A DNA stretch of 14,429 nt from CAZPCZ01 sp964585225. GTDB taxonomy: Bacteria > Patescibacteriota > Patescibacteriia > JACPHY01. Positions 7,440 to 13,481 of this stretch are shown one piece after another. Position 1 is the first letter of the stretch; the number at the start of each line of letters is the position of its first letter. A program made the translations under genes and the position numbers. The notes under the pieces were generated by a model, which saw only the letters and a program-made list of their open reading frames with translations, searched no databases and was not told the DNA's origin. Where the stretch lies: positions 1 through 14,429 of the forward strand of contig CAZPCZ010000033.1 in assembly GCA_964585225.1 (NCBI GenBank), given 5' to 3'.

Positions 7440-8687
7440 TCACGTGTACTCGAATCCCTCATGGACGAAAGCCGAGCGGATCTCATCGCAGTCCTTCCCG
7501 GACCCGCCTTCGCGGCGCACTTCGGAATCCCACTTCTTCGCGACGATCTTCTTGATCTTGTCGATGATGGCGCCTGCGTCGGGCTCGGCGAGACCGAATC
7601 GGGGCGCGGCCGAAAGAAGATTGGACCTGCGTGCCGCACGGCCGTTCCGTCCCGCGATCAGAGCCAAGCTCCGCTCCTGACTGAACGAAGGATGCGGGGT
7701 GAGGTCGTAGGCCGGGGCGAGACTCCACGTCGCGCCGCGCGCCACGAGGGCGTGGTTGCGAGGATGGTCGTCCGCGTTCGAGATCAGGGCGTTGAACACC
7801 ATGCGGCGAAACATCTCGGCCTTATCCTCCCGTGGGCGCTCCGAACGACGTTGCAGTTCGTCGGCCAGGAGAAGATAGGACCAGCGGCTCCGCTCCGTGA
7901 CCGATTCTTCCGCGTCCAGAATCGTGAGACCGCTCAGGACACGGTGTCTCACGTAGCCGGTCTTCCTCCTCTCCCGGTCGAATCGCTTGACGAGGAGTAC
8001 CTTCTCCCCGCCCAGCTTCTCGATCCGGATGGGGGGCACTTGAATATCGCAGTGCCGGGCCAGCGCGAGCATGGCGCCCTCCACGGCCGCGTTGTTCCAG
8101 CGATCGGCCTTCGACGGGAACTTGGCGACCCAGAGGGAGTCCCCCTCCTCGACTACCGCCTTCGGTCGAGAGCCGCCCAAGGAAGTCCCCGGAGCCGCAA
8201 GATCCTTGAGGTGGCTGGGAAACGTCGCGGGGTTTTCTCCCGCCTCGATTCGCCGCACCGCTTCCCGCAAGTCCGAGAGCTCGACGATCCGGTTGAATCG
8301 GGCCGTCGGGGGCGGAGGCTCTTTTCCCAGCCCAAACGCGAGGGCGCCCACCCGGTCCTCCGGCCCGTGAAGAAGATAGTCCATCTCATCGAGATCGCTT
8401 CGGCCAAGCCCGCGATCGATTACCAGACGACCCCAGGAATCCGGAGCCGCGTCCCGAATTGCGCCGGGGACGCCGCCGAGCCGTGCCGTCTCGACGATGC
8501 CATCCGTCAGGGGCAGCGCGATCGGGTCCAACGGCGCGGCGTCGCGCCTTTCGCGATAGCGTCGACCGTATACGAACCGACCGACCGCGCCTCCTGTCGA
8601 CAAGGTCTCACGCTCGTACCGGCCGCACGTGACGACCTCGAGCGATCGCGGAAGCTGGACGTAGACGTAGCACTGCCTAGAAGTCAT
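7440..8687 (-). CDS. hipA: HipA-like serine/threonine kinase, 415 aa
   Basis: Kinase partner of a HipAB-type toxin-antitoxin module. Order of parts: an N-terminal couple_hipA-type beta domain (CYVYVQLPRSLEVVTCGRY, VGRFVYGRRY, GGVPGAIRDAAPDSWGRLVI); a glycine-rich loop, TSLGGSRPKAVVE, about residues 189-201; the ATP-binding lysine in LWVAKFP; the conserved glutamate in NNAAVEGAMLALAR; the catalytic loop ISNADDHPRNHALV; and the metal-binding Asp in LAPAYDLTP. All core kinase residues are therefore present. Length is close to the usual 400-440. In E. coli HipA phosphorylates glutamyl-tRNA synthetase and causes growth arrest; other HipA-like kinases have other targets, so the substrate here is unknown. 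The ATG lies 11 bases inside hipB, implying coupled translation and antitoxin-first expression. Confidence 0.92.
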   Translation of the reverse strand: MTSRQCYVYVQLPRSLEVVTCGRYERETLSTGGAVGRFVYGRRYRERRDAAPLDPIALPLTDGIVETARLGGVPGAIRDAAPDSWGRLVIDRGLGRSDLDEMDYLLHGPEDRVGALAFGLGKEPPPPTARFNRIVELSDLREAVRRIEAGENPATFPSHLKDLAAPGTSLGGSRPKAVVEEGDSLWVAKFPSKADRWNNAAVEGAMLALARHCDIQVPPIRIEKLGGEKVLLVKRFDRERRKTGYVRHRVLSGLTILDAEESVTERSRWSYLLLADELQRRSERPREDKAEMFRRMVFNALISNADDHPRNHALVARGATWSLAPAYDLTPHPSFSQERSLALIAGRNGRAARRSNLLSAAPRFGLAEPDAGAIIDKIKKIVAKKWDSEVRREGGSGKDCDEIRSAFVHEGFEYT

Positions 8688-9018
8688 CGTTCAATCCGCG
8701 CGCGGGTCGGACTCGCTGCCCTGCACGAGCTGCCTCGAGAGTGGCGCCCTCGCGATCCGTCTCCGGGTTCGCGACGCGATCCAACTCGCGCTCCAAACCG
8801 AGCGCCCAAAGCACCGCCAAATAGGGACCGAGGCCCGTGCCGAGTTCGCCCCCTTCGATTCGTGCGAGAGTCACGCGGCTGATACCGGCCTTGTCGGCCA
8901 GGTCGCCCTGGCGAATGCGGCGCCGCCGCCGGGCGAGCGAGATGTTCGCACCGATGCGCCGGGCCAGCTCGACCACCGCGCCGGGCGCCGAGGAGGGGCT
9001 GACGTTTTGCTTAGGCAT
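8677..9018 (-). CDS. hipB: HipB-like XRE-family antitoxin/repressor, 113 aa
   Basis: DNA-binding antitoxin and autorepressor of the adjacent kinase. Residues about 16-75 hold a Cro/C1-type helix-turn-helix: LARRIGANISLARRRRRIRQ, GDLADKAGISRVTLARIEGG. The segment after it (LGPYLAVLWALGLERELDRV) is the usual dimerisation helix of HipB-like regulators. The C-terminal tail (REGATLEAARAGQRVRPARG, LNDDF) is longer than in E. coli HipB (88 aa) and its end overlaps hipA by 11 bases. There is no Shine-Dalgarno before the ATG, and the predicted transcript starts only a few bases upstream, so translation is probably leaderless. Regulation should be by binding the inverted repeat at 9017-9056. Confidence 0.9.
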   Translation of the reverse strand: MPKQNVSPSSAPGAVVELARRIGANISLARRRRRIRQGDLADKAGISRVTLARIEGGELGTGLGPYLAVLWALGLERELDRVANPETDREGATLEAARAGQRVRPARGLNDDF

Positions 9019-9056
9019 TGACTAATAGATTATATGCTATATGAGATACAGTCAAT
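9017..9056 (-). promoter_or_regulatory. hipBA promoter with overlapping inverted-repeat operator
   Basis: On the minus strand TTGACT (9055-9050) is followed after 15 bases by TATAAT (9034-9029), giving a start near 9021-9022, just before the ATG at 9018. A perfect 7-bp inverted repeat, ATTGACT (9017-9023) and AGTCAAT (9050-9056), brackets it: one arm covers the -35, the other the start codon. This is strikingly AT-rich for the window. A dimeric HipB bound to both arms would block RNA polymerase and initiation. The 15-base spacer is shorter than ideal. Confidence 0.65.
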
Positions 9057-9110
9057 ACTATTGATCACACCTAGGTCAGTCCCTCTGACAGGACAACGAT
9101 CGAGGGTATC

Positions 9111-9129
9111 TGTTTACCGTGTGGGAACG
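9111..9129 (+). repeat. Left terminal inverted repeat of the IS66-like element
   Basis: The sequence TGTTTACCGTGTGGGAACG agrees with the inward-read right end at 14 of 19 positions. It begins 41 bases beyond the transposase stop codon. Confidence 0.65.
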
Positions 9130-9151
9130 TGATCGCGCGACCGCGAGCCGG

Positions 9152-10581
9152 CTAGACCGGCTGCGGGAGGCCCAGAAGTCTACACGCCAGGGTATCCCGC
9201 AGCTTCCACGTGGCGCGGAGTACGCGACTGAGATAGCCGAAGACGGCGACGCCACGTTGGACGCAGGTCGCGCCGATGCTCGCCAGGATCTCCTGAGCGC
9301 GCGCGCCGCCGGGGTCGCGATTGCCGCCGAAGACCTTTCGGTTGGCGACCGCAGGGCGGATGGCTTGGTCGGCGGGCCAACTGGTGGCCTCACTGCCCGG
9401 ATGCTTGAGAAAGAGGAAGAGTTCGTCCTGATGGTGGGCGAGATGCTCGGCGAGCCTGGCGTTGGTAGAGTTCGAGAGTCGCCAGTCCAGCAGGCGCTCC
9501 AGCCTGGCCTGAAGGCGACCGATGGCGACCGCCACGCCATGCGGCGAAACCTCGCCCTCGTCCCGACGGTCGCGAAGGAGGAAGGCGTCCGCGAGGAGTT
9601 GCAGGATCGCCCGGGGAAATCGAACCGCCCCGCGGGTGGCGAATTCGAGGATGTTCTTGCTGCGTCTCTGGATGTGGCCGAGGCACTGTTGGTGGAGGGC
9701 CTGCTCGAATCGATCGTAGGGGCTCCACCCGTCATGGATCATCGTGCCGTGCCAATCCGCCCCGAGAACCTCCTCGGGGACATCGTAGCCGCGGCTGGGT
9801 CGGATTGGGAACAGGGTCGCCGTACGAGCCACGAAGACCCACATCCACTGAAGAAGTCCATCGACCTTCCATCCGGTCTCATCGGGGTAGACGCTTCGGC
9901 TGCGACGCACGACGACTTCGATGCCGTGATAGGCGGCCTGAACGCGGTCGGCTGCCCGCAGGACGATGTGGGCGGCCCCGCCACGCGAGAGCGAGATCCC
10001 GAAGAAGTCCTTGAAGATCGTCTGGACGTCGCCATAGGAGATGCCGACCTTGTCCTTCAAGAGCGCCGTCATGGCTTGGGCGTCCGGTCCCAGTTGCGGA
10101 GCCGCCGCTCCGATGGCATCGGAGGTCTGAAGCGGATGGCGTCCTTGCACGCGCCTGCCGCAGTTGTCACAGTACCCGACGTCGATGTCGAATCGCCGGT
10201 GGATAGGCTTCTTGGGAATCTCGGTCTGGAACTGCCAGACCGTTCCCTGGCACGAGAGGTGTCCCCCACACTCGCAGTGCGAAGGGAGGGGCACGGGAAT
10301 GATCTCGTCGACGTTTTCCGGAGGCGGACGGTGGGCCTGCACCCCGTAGTCTTCGCCGGGCTTGCGACCCCGAGGCTTGGGTCCGTCATGGGCGTGCCCT
10401 TGGAGAAGGGGGCGGCTTGACTCTTCTGGGCCCGCTGGGCTTCTTCAAGTTTCCGGAGGGCGTCTGTCACGAGACGTTCAAGTTCCGCGATGCGTTTCTT
10501 CAGTTGCGGAATCTCAGCGTTCTCGCGCCGAAGCGCTTCCAGTTCGCGGTCCCGTGGATCGGCCGTTTCCCCCGTCGCCAT
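9152..10581 (-). pseudogene. tnpC: IS66 transposase (TnpC type) with a one-base frameshift
   Basis: The N-terminal part from ATG 10581 is a coiled coil (DRELEALRRENAEIPQLKKR, IAELERLVTDALRKLEEA) ending in AQKSQAAPFSKGTPMTDP. The conserved continuation KPRGRKPGEDYG lies in another frame; one base lost from the ggg run at 10379-10381 explains the shift. The second frame gives the zinc-binding part (CECGGHLSCQG ... YCDNCGRRVQGRHPLQTSDA) and the DDE_Tnp_IS66 catalytic core: VYPDETGWKVDG (first Asp), MIHDGWSPYDRF (second Asp), CLGHIQRR, and GNRDPGGARAQEILA (Glu). Restoring the base gives about 476 residues, normal for the family. As written, the gene is inactive unless the indel is an assembly error or the ribosome shifts. 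I see no convincing slippery heptamer. Confidence 0.85.
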
Positions 10582-10742
10582 GTTCTCCAAGCCCGCGATA
10601 GGCCCTCTGGAGATTCAACACGGGCGGGCCGAAAAAGACTCGAGCTACGTTACCAAGAGCCGACCCGGGGCGCATGCAAGCGGATCGAGTCCGAGCACTT
10701 ACGTTGGGCGGGGAAAAATGCGCTCGTTTCGACGAATTTGGG

Positions 10743-10761
10743 CGGGCACATACGCTAAACA
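10743..10761 (-). repeat. Right terminal inverted repeat of the IS66-like element
   Basis: Read on the minus strand it is TGTTTAGCGTATGTGCCCG, pairing with the left end at 14 of 19 positions. It lies 75 bases before the start codon of the next gene. Confidence 0.65.
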
Positions 10762-10798
10762 GTTACGGTCGGGCTTCGAGTGGTATTGCGATAGGGAT

Positions 10799-10828
10799 GT
10801 GACTTGGACCGGGATCCCGCGGTAGAAT
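10799..10828 (+). promoter_or_regulatory. Probable promoter giving a leaderless transcript for the 241-aa gene
   Basis: GTGACT (10799-10804), an 18-base spacer and TAGAAT (10823-10828) lie immediately before the ATG at 10836, so transcription should begin at or one base before the start codon. There is no Shine-Dalgarno in the 7 bases between. The promoter is outside the IS right end. Confidence 0.45.
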
Positions 10829-10835
10829 CATCTCG

Positions 10836-11561
10836 ATGGCACTTCTTGCCTGGATCCTTCTCTCCCAAGACGTTTCGTACAATCATGCGTACCGTCTGAC
10901 CTGGACGAGACGCATCGAGCGCGCCGGACGGATCGAATCGAGTACGACTATGACGACCGCCCTCTGCCACGATCACCTTGCCTCGGGGACCCACATGAGT
11001 TGGACTCTGAAATCCATGACGATCGCTTGGGACGATCGGATCGAGGTGGACACGGAGAAGAGCGTCCCCGACTGGCTCCCTCTTCAGGAGCGGATCTGGT
11101 ATCTCCCTGAGCGGACCTCGTCGGTTCTGATGCGACAAGGAAAGGCGACTCGAGATCCGGCGTTCTCTTCGCCCCGATTCGGAGCGATGATCGACGAGAT
11201 CTTGAAGGCGAGCCTCCTCGTAGACCATTTCGCGCGACGCACGTCCGATCCGTTTCGGGCGCGCGAGTCCTTTCCCGTGCCCTTGATTCTGGACTCAGCC
11301 ATCGGCCGGCTGGAGATGCGGACCGAGCGGATCCTCGAGGAGAAGGAGCACCGAGTCCGAGGCACGGCGAAGGAGACCGCCTTCGACTCCCTCGGTTCGT
11401 GGAAGGGGGTCCGCGCTTCCGCGTCCCTCCGCGCGCGATCGCGATACGAGATCGGATTCGAGCGGGCCGAGCTTGAGATCGCTTCCACCGCGCGCGACGA
11501 GAAAGGTCCGGTCTCGATCCGTTGCGCGTGGATCCTGGAGGAAACCTCGCGCCATCGGTGA
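10836..11561 (+). CDS. Hypothetical, probably exported protein, 241 aa
   Basis: No family recognised. The protein opens with a very short hydrophobic stretch, MALLAWILLSQDVSYN, like that of the tail-fibre-like gene at 13482 (MILLALLYAVQDAVEI). This suggests a minimal signal peptide cut before 'QD'. The rest looks like beta-strand-rich exported protein with alternating polar residues (YRLTWTRRIERAGRIESSTT, SWTLKSMTIAWDDRIEVD, IRCAWILEE). In the middle is a helical part (FGAMIDEILKASLLVDHFAR) and a repeated 'R-x-E-x-R' character near residues 155-175. Codon use is strongly G/C-ending. The frame is long, single and free of competing sensible translations, so I consider it real. The start is fixed by the promoter, which leaves no leader. 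It stands alone and is not coupled to a neighbour. Confidence 0.72.
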   Translation: MALLAWILLSQDVSYNHAYRLTWTRRIERAGRIESSTTMTTALCHDHLASGTHMSWTLKSMTIAWDDRIEVDTEKSVPDWLPLQERIWYLPERTSSVLMRQGKATRDPAFSSPRFGAMIDEILKASLLVDHFARRTSDPFRARESFPVPLILDSAIGRLEMRTERILEEKEHRVRGTAKETAFDSLGSWKGVRASASLRARSRYEIGFERAELEIASTARDEKGPVSIRCAWILEETSRHR

Positions 11562-11647
11562 ACGCAGGTGTCTCGCGGCACGTCGAGGTAACCACGAGAA
11601 GAATCTCTCGCAGTCGACCTAATCTTACAGCGCTATCCTTCACCGCG

Positions 11648-11665
11648 GAACTCGCAGAACTCGCT
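11648..11665. repeat. Remnant of a 9-base periodic intergenic repeat
   Basis: GAACTCGCA is followed directly by GAACTCGCT, within caccgcggaactcgcagaac. This resembles the 'CGCGGAG-nn-CGCAGAG-nn-CGC' periodic sequences I recall from intergenic DNA of Planctomycetota, Cyanobacteria and Chloroflexota. The surrounding 281 bases (11562-11842), between convergent genes, hold no other gene I can see. Confidence 0.35.
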
Positions 11666-11842
11666 GAAAGTCAAGAAGATCGTTCCCCGAGTCCTAATAT
11701 CGCCGAGGATGCCTTCGGCAGATGAAGGCTCTCCCGTCGGCGAATCGCGCCCAGACCCAGACGACGACATGCTGGATAAAGAAATCGGAGGATTCTGCGG
11801 CTCCCGCGCGTTCAGCGGCGAACAAGAACCAGCGCTGTAGGA

Positions 11843-12349
11843 CTAATCCCCCCTGGTGGGACGCCGATCGACACATCCGGGTATGACTCCCTCGTCGCGC
11901 GCCTTCAAGAAACGCCTCCGTTCGTCGAAGCTCAGCCGCTCGAGGATCCTCCGGTCCGCGCGCCGCTCTACCTCGAGAAGCCGCGGCCCTGCTTCCAGAC
12001 CCGAGGGGAGCTTCCCGTCTCGACCCACCGATTCCCACAAACGTTTCGCCTCGAGATCCCTCTCCGCCAGAATTCGCGCAACATCCCGGGCCGTTCGATC
12101 ACCGATCCCCAGTGACGAGGTCAACCGGCGAGCATAGGTCTCCGTCTCCCGTTCGAGGCTTTCTGCCTGGTCGTCCTGAACCTCCAGCGTCCCGGCCACG
12201 GCACCGCTCCTGGAAACGGAAAGCACCATCTCGGCCGCCCCGCAGGCGCGGCTCTCCCCGACTCGGAGCAGGAGTACCGATCCAACGGTCAAGGCCGCTG
12301 CGATGCAACCCAATCCGATCATTCCCCATCCTAGGACGTTGTTTCTCAT
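11843..12349 (-). CDS. Single-pass membrane protein with charged helical periplasmic domain, 168 aa
   Basis: Not assigned to a family. I start it at the ATG at 12349, which follows GGGAG at about 10 bases and places a short cytoplasmic MRNN before one transmembrane helix (VLGWGMIGLGCIAAALTVGS, VLLLRV). The frame is open 48 codons further upstream, but that stretch crosses the palindrome and the opposite gene's leader. The rest is long charged helices: EVQDDQAESLERETETYARR, RDVARILAERDLEAKRLWES, RRILERLSFDERRRFLKARD. The last resembles the 'L-T-x-x-Q-R-x-x-F' segment of CpxP/CnrX-like periplasmic metal or stress sensors, but similarity is weak. It is divergent from the gene at 12500 and probably shares its control region. 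Confidence 0.65.
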   Translation of the reverse strand: MRNNVLGWGMIGLGCIAAALTVGSVLLLRVGESRACGAAEMVLSVSRSGAVAGTLEVQDDQAESLERETETYARRLTSSLGIGDRTARDVARILAERDLEAKRLWESVGRDGKLPSGLEAGPRLLEVERRADRRILERLSFDERRRFLKARDEGVIPGCVDRRPTRGD

Positions 12350-12384
12350 ATCTCGCCGCTCCCGACTCACACCCTCTCTGTGCA

Positions 12385-12400
12385 GGATCTCACGAGATCC
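12385..12400. promoter_or_regulatory. Candidate operator: 16-bp palindrome between divergent genes
   Basis: GGATCTC-AC-GAGATCC is a perfect 7-bp inverted repeat with a 2-base centre. It lies 36 bases upstream of the minus-strand gene and about 100 bases upstream of the plus-strand gene. A palindrome of this size is expected about once by chance in a window of this length, so location is the main argument. Confidence 0.3.
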
Positions 12401-12499
12401 GATTACACGGAAGCGGTGAAGACGCTCCAGCTCCGGAGGAAGCCACCTCTTTCCAATCCTTTGCTCGTAAACGCTCCTCTCCCCCTCCTGCATGAGACG

Positions 12500-13123
12500 G
12501 TGGTGAAAATCGGGCTTTTCGGAATCGTAAGCGTTCTAATACTCCCCTCCCTGGCGGGGCGCCTTCCATTCTCGATGACGGGCGCCCCTCCCTCTCCCAC
12601 ACTCAGGGCGCAGGATCGTCCTCCCCTTGTCCCCTTAGGGGAAGGGAGCCGGTGGACGTACGGTATCTCTGGGCCAGGGGAGGAATGGAAGCGGACCGTT
12701 CTCGTTCTGGGCAAGAGGAAGGAAGTCGCCCTCGCGCGAATTGAGGGAAAATGGAAAGGCGTTGCCATCGTTGGATTCGATGGAAGAGAGGCCTATTTCG
12801 TGGACTCGCCTGGAGAGCTCAGATTGGTCGGTAGGCCGAACAACACCAATGCCGCCGCCAAGCCGGCCATGGAAATCATCGCCGAGTTCCGCTGGAACGG
12901 CCCGCAGGAGTGGTCGTTTCCCACCAAGGACAGTTGCCACGCACGTACCGTCTCATGTCGGCGTGGGGCAAAGGAGTCTATCACCGTCCGCGCCGGCTCC
13001 TACGAGTGCACGAGATTCACGATCGGCGATGACACTTACTGGATCGCTCCCGAGGTCGGCATCGTACAACGCAAGTTCCGGGGAAGTACATGGGAGCTGC
13101 TCTCTTGTGAGCTGAAGAAGTAG
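12500..13123 (+). CDS. Exported hypothetical protein with C-terminal 'AG-x-YEC ... YWIAPEVGIV' domain, 207 aa
   Basis: An exported protein of unknown role. I start it at GTG 12500 or 12503, which gives VVKIGLFGIVSVLILPSLAG, a normal signal peptide. The frame is open back to 12380, but those residues lack protein character. After a low-complexity linker comes PLVPLGEGSRWTYGISGPG, then short strands (RTVLVLGKRKEVALARIEGK). It ends in ITVRAGSYECTRFTIGDDTY, WIAPEVGIVQRKFRG and LLSCELKK. The layout 'P-L-x-x-G-x-x-W-x-Y ... V-x-A-G-x-[FY]-E-C ... [YF]-W-x-A-P-x-V-G-x-[VI]' is one I know from many uncharacterised exported proteins of Planctomycetota, Acidobacteriota and similar groups. Its TAG stop is in the same frame as, and 6 bases before, the FGE tail at 13130. 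Confidence 0.75.
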   Translation: MVKIGLFGIVSVLILPSLAGRLPFSMTGAPPSPTLRAQDRPPLVPLGEGSRWTYGISGPGEEWKRTVLVLGKRKEVALARIEGKWKGVAIVGFDGREAYFVDSPGELRLVGRPNNTNAAAKPAMEIIAEFRWNGPQEWSFPTKDSCHARTVSCRRGAKESITVRAGSYECTRFTIGDDTYWIAPEVGIVQRKFRGSTWELLSCELKK

Positions 13124-13129
13124 CCCTCC

Positions 13130-13315
13130 ATGAGTCGGAAGTATCCTTCCGGAGCGGTCACGGATCCGACGGGACCTGCGAAGGGGGACGCCCGGTGCCT
13201 GCGCGGCGGGGGCTGGAACGACTTCGACCGCGGTACCCGCTCTGCGGCCCGCAGCTGGTTCCAGCCGGTGTTTCTCCGGTACAGGAGCATCGGCTTCCGG
13301 GCGACGGTGTCCTAG
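13130..13315 (+). pseudogene. Orphan C-terminal segment of an FGE/C-type-lectin-fold domain, 61 codons
   Basis: The frame reads KYPSGAVTDPTGPAKGDARC, LRGGGWNDFDRGTRSAARSW, FQPVFLRYRSIGFRATVS. This is exactly the final third of an FGE-family domain ('YPSGavtDPtGP.....vlRGGsW......RsA.R.......R...iGFR'), and nothing before it belongs to that domain. The family's usual 'W..D.YG' that precedes KYPSG is absent. An ATG three codons earlier gives a nominal ORF with a weak GAAGAAG ribosome site inside the previous gene's end. A stand-alone piece of this size cannot fold as an FGE domain. It may be a gene fragment, or a variable-region cassette of a diversity-generating retroelement. Its stop codon is inside the palindrome that follows. 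Orientation is opposite to the FGE gene at 1-328, so they are not halves of one simply split gene. Confidence 0.75.
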
Positions 13316-13394
13316 TGGTGAGTCAACACTGATTTCGGAGGTTGTCGCGTCTCAGCGACAACCGAGGGAATCAGGCGTGTCGGACCACTAGGAC
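13309..13394. repeat. 86-nt symmetric three-tier inverted repeat
   Basis: Two 40-base arms surround a 6-base loop (gtctca) in perfect register. The outer stem is GTCCTAGTGGT (13309-13319) with ACCACTAGGAC (13384-13394). The middle stem is CTGATT (13329-13334) with AATCAG (13369-13374). The inner stem is GGTTGTCGC (13340-13348) with GCGACAACC (13355-13363). That is 26 bp of exact pairing in three blocks, separated by symmetric internal loops of 9 and 5. No T-run follows, so a simple intrinsic terminator is unlikely. The outer arms carry CTAG, so a TA-flanked MITE of IS630/Tc1 type is possible. Confidence 0.85.
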
Positions 13395-13481
13395 AATCTC
13401 CAGGACGGGTGATTCGACGGAGAATATCGACTCCAGGATTTCTCGGTAGGAATGCCCACGACCTGCAGAGAGCCGGGTAGG

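Larger units (their letters stand above)
9111..10761 (-). mobile_element. IS66-family insertion sequence, single-transposase type, 1651 bp
   Basis: The element is bounded by TGTTTACCGTGTGGGAACG at the left (9111-9129) and, read inward from the right, TGTTTAGCGTATGTGCCCG (10761-10743); 14 of 19 positions agree. It holds one transposase gene on the minus strand and no tnpA or tnpB, as in the ISBst12-like branch of IS66, which is about this size. The 8 bases outside each end (agggtatc and gttacggt) do not match, so no target duplication is visible. Either the insertion is old, the ends are set slightly wrong, or one flank was deleted. It separates hipBA from the gene at 10836. Confidence 0.8.

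Noticed and set aside
7461..8882. 473-codon plus-strand frame
   Set aside because: It is the complement of hipA and hipB, whose motifs are intact. The translation is low-complexity R, P and G without domains.
9146..9162. Hairpin AGCCGG/CCGGCT with the transposase stop codon in its loop, as a terminator
   Set aside because: The 6-bp stem has no T-run and is likely incidental in GC-rich DNA.
9119..10420. 433-codon plus-strand frame
   Set aside because: It lies opposite the IS66 transposase. The transposase has clear zinc and DDE motifs and this frame has none.
9103..10769. 8-bp target-site duplication around the IS66-like element
   Set aside because: The flanking octamers agggtatc and gttacggt differ, and shifting the ends by one base does not help.
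10810..10819. CGGGATCCCG palindrome inside the 10836 promoter
   Set aside because: A perfect 10-bp palindrome is expected over ten times by chance in a window this long.
13309..13394. Integron attC site
   Set aside because: The ends do not fit RYYYAAC/GTTRRRY, there is no integrase, and the arms are symmetric rather than carrying the usual extrahelical bases.
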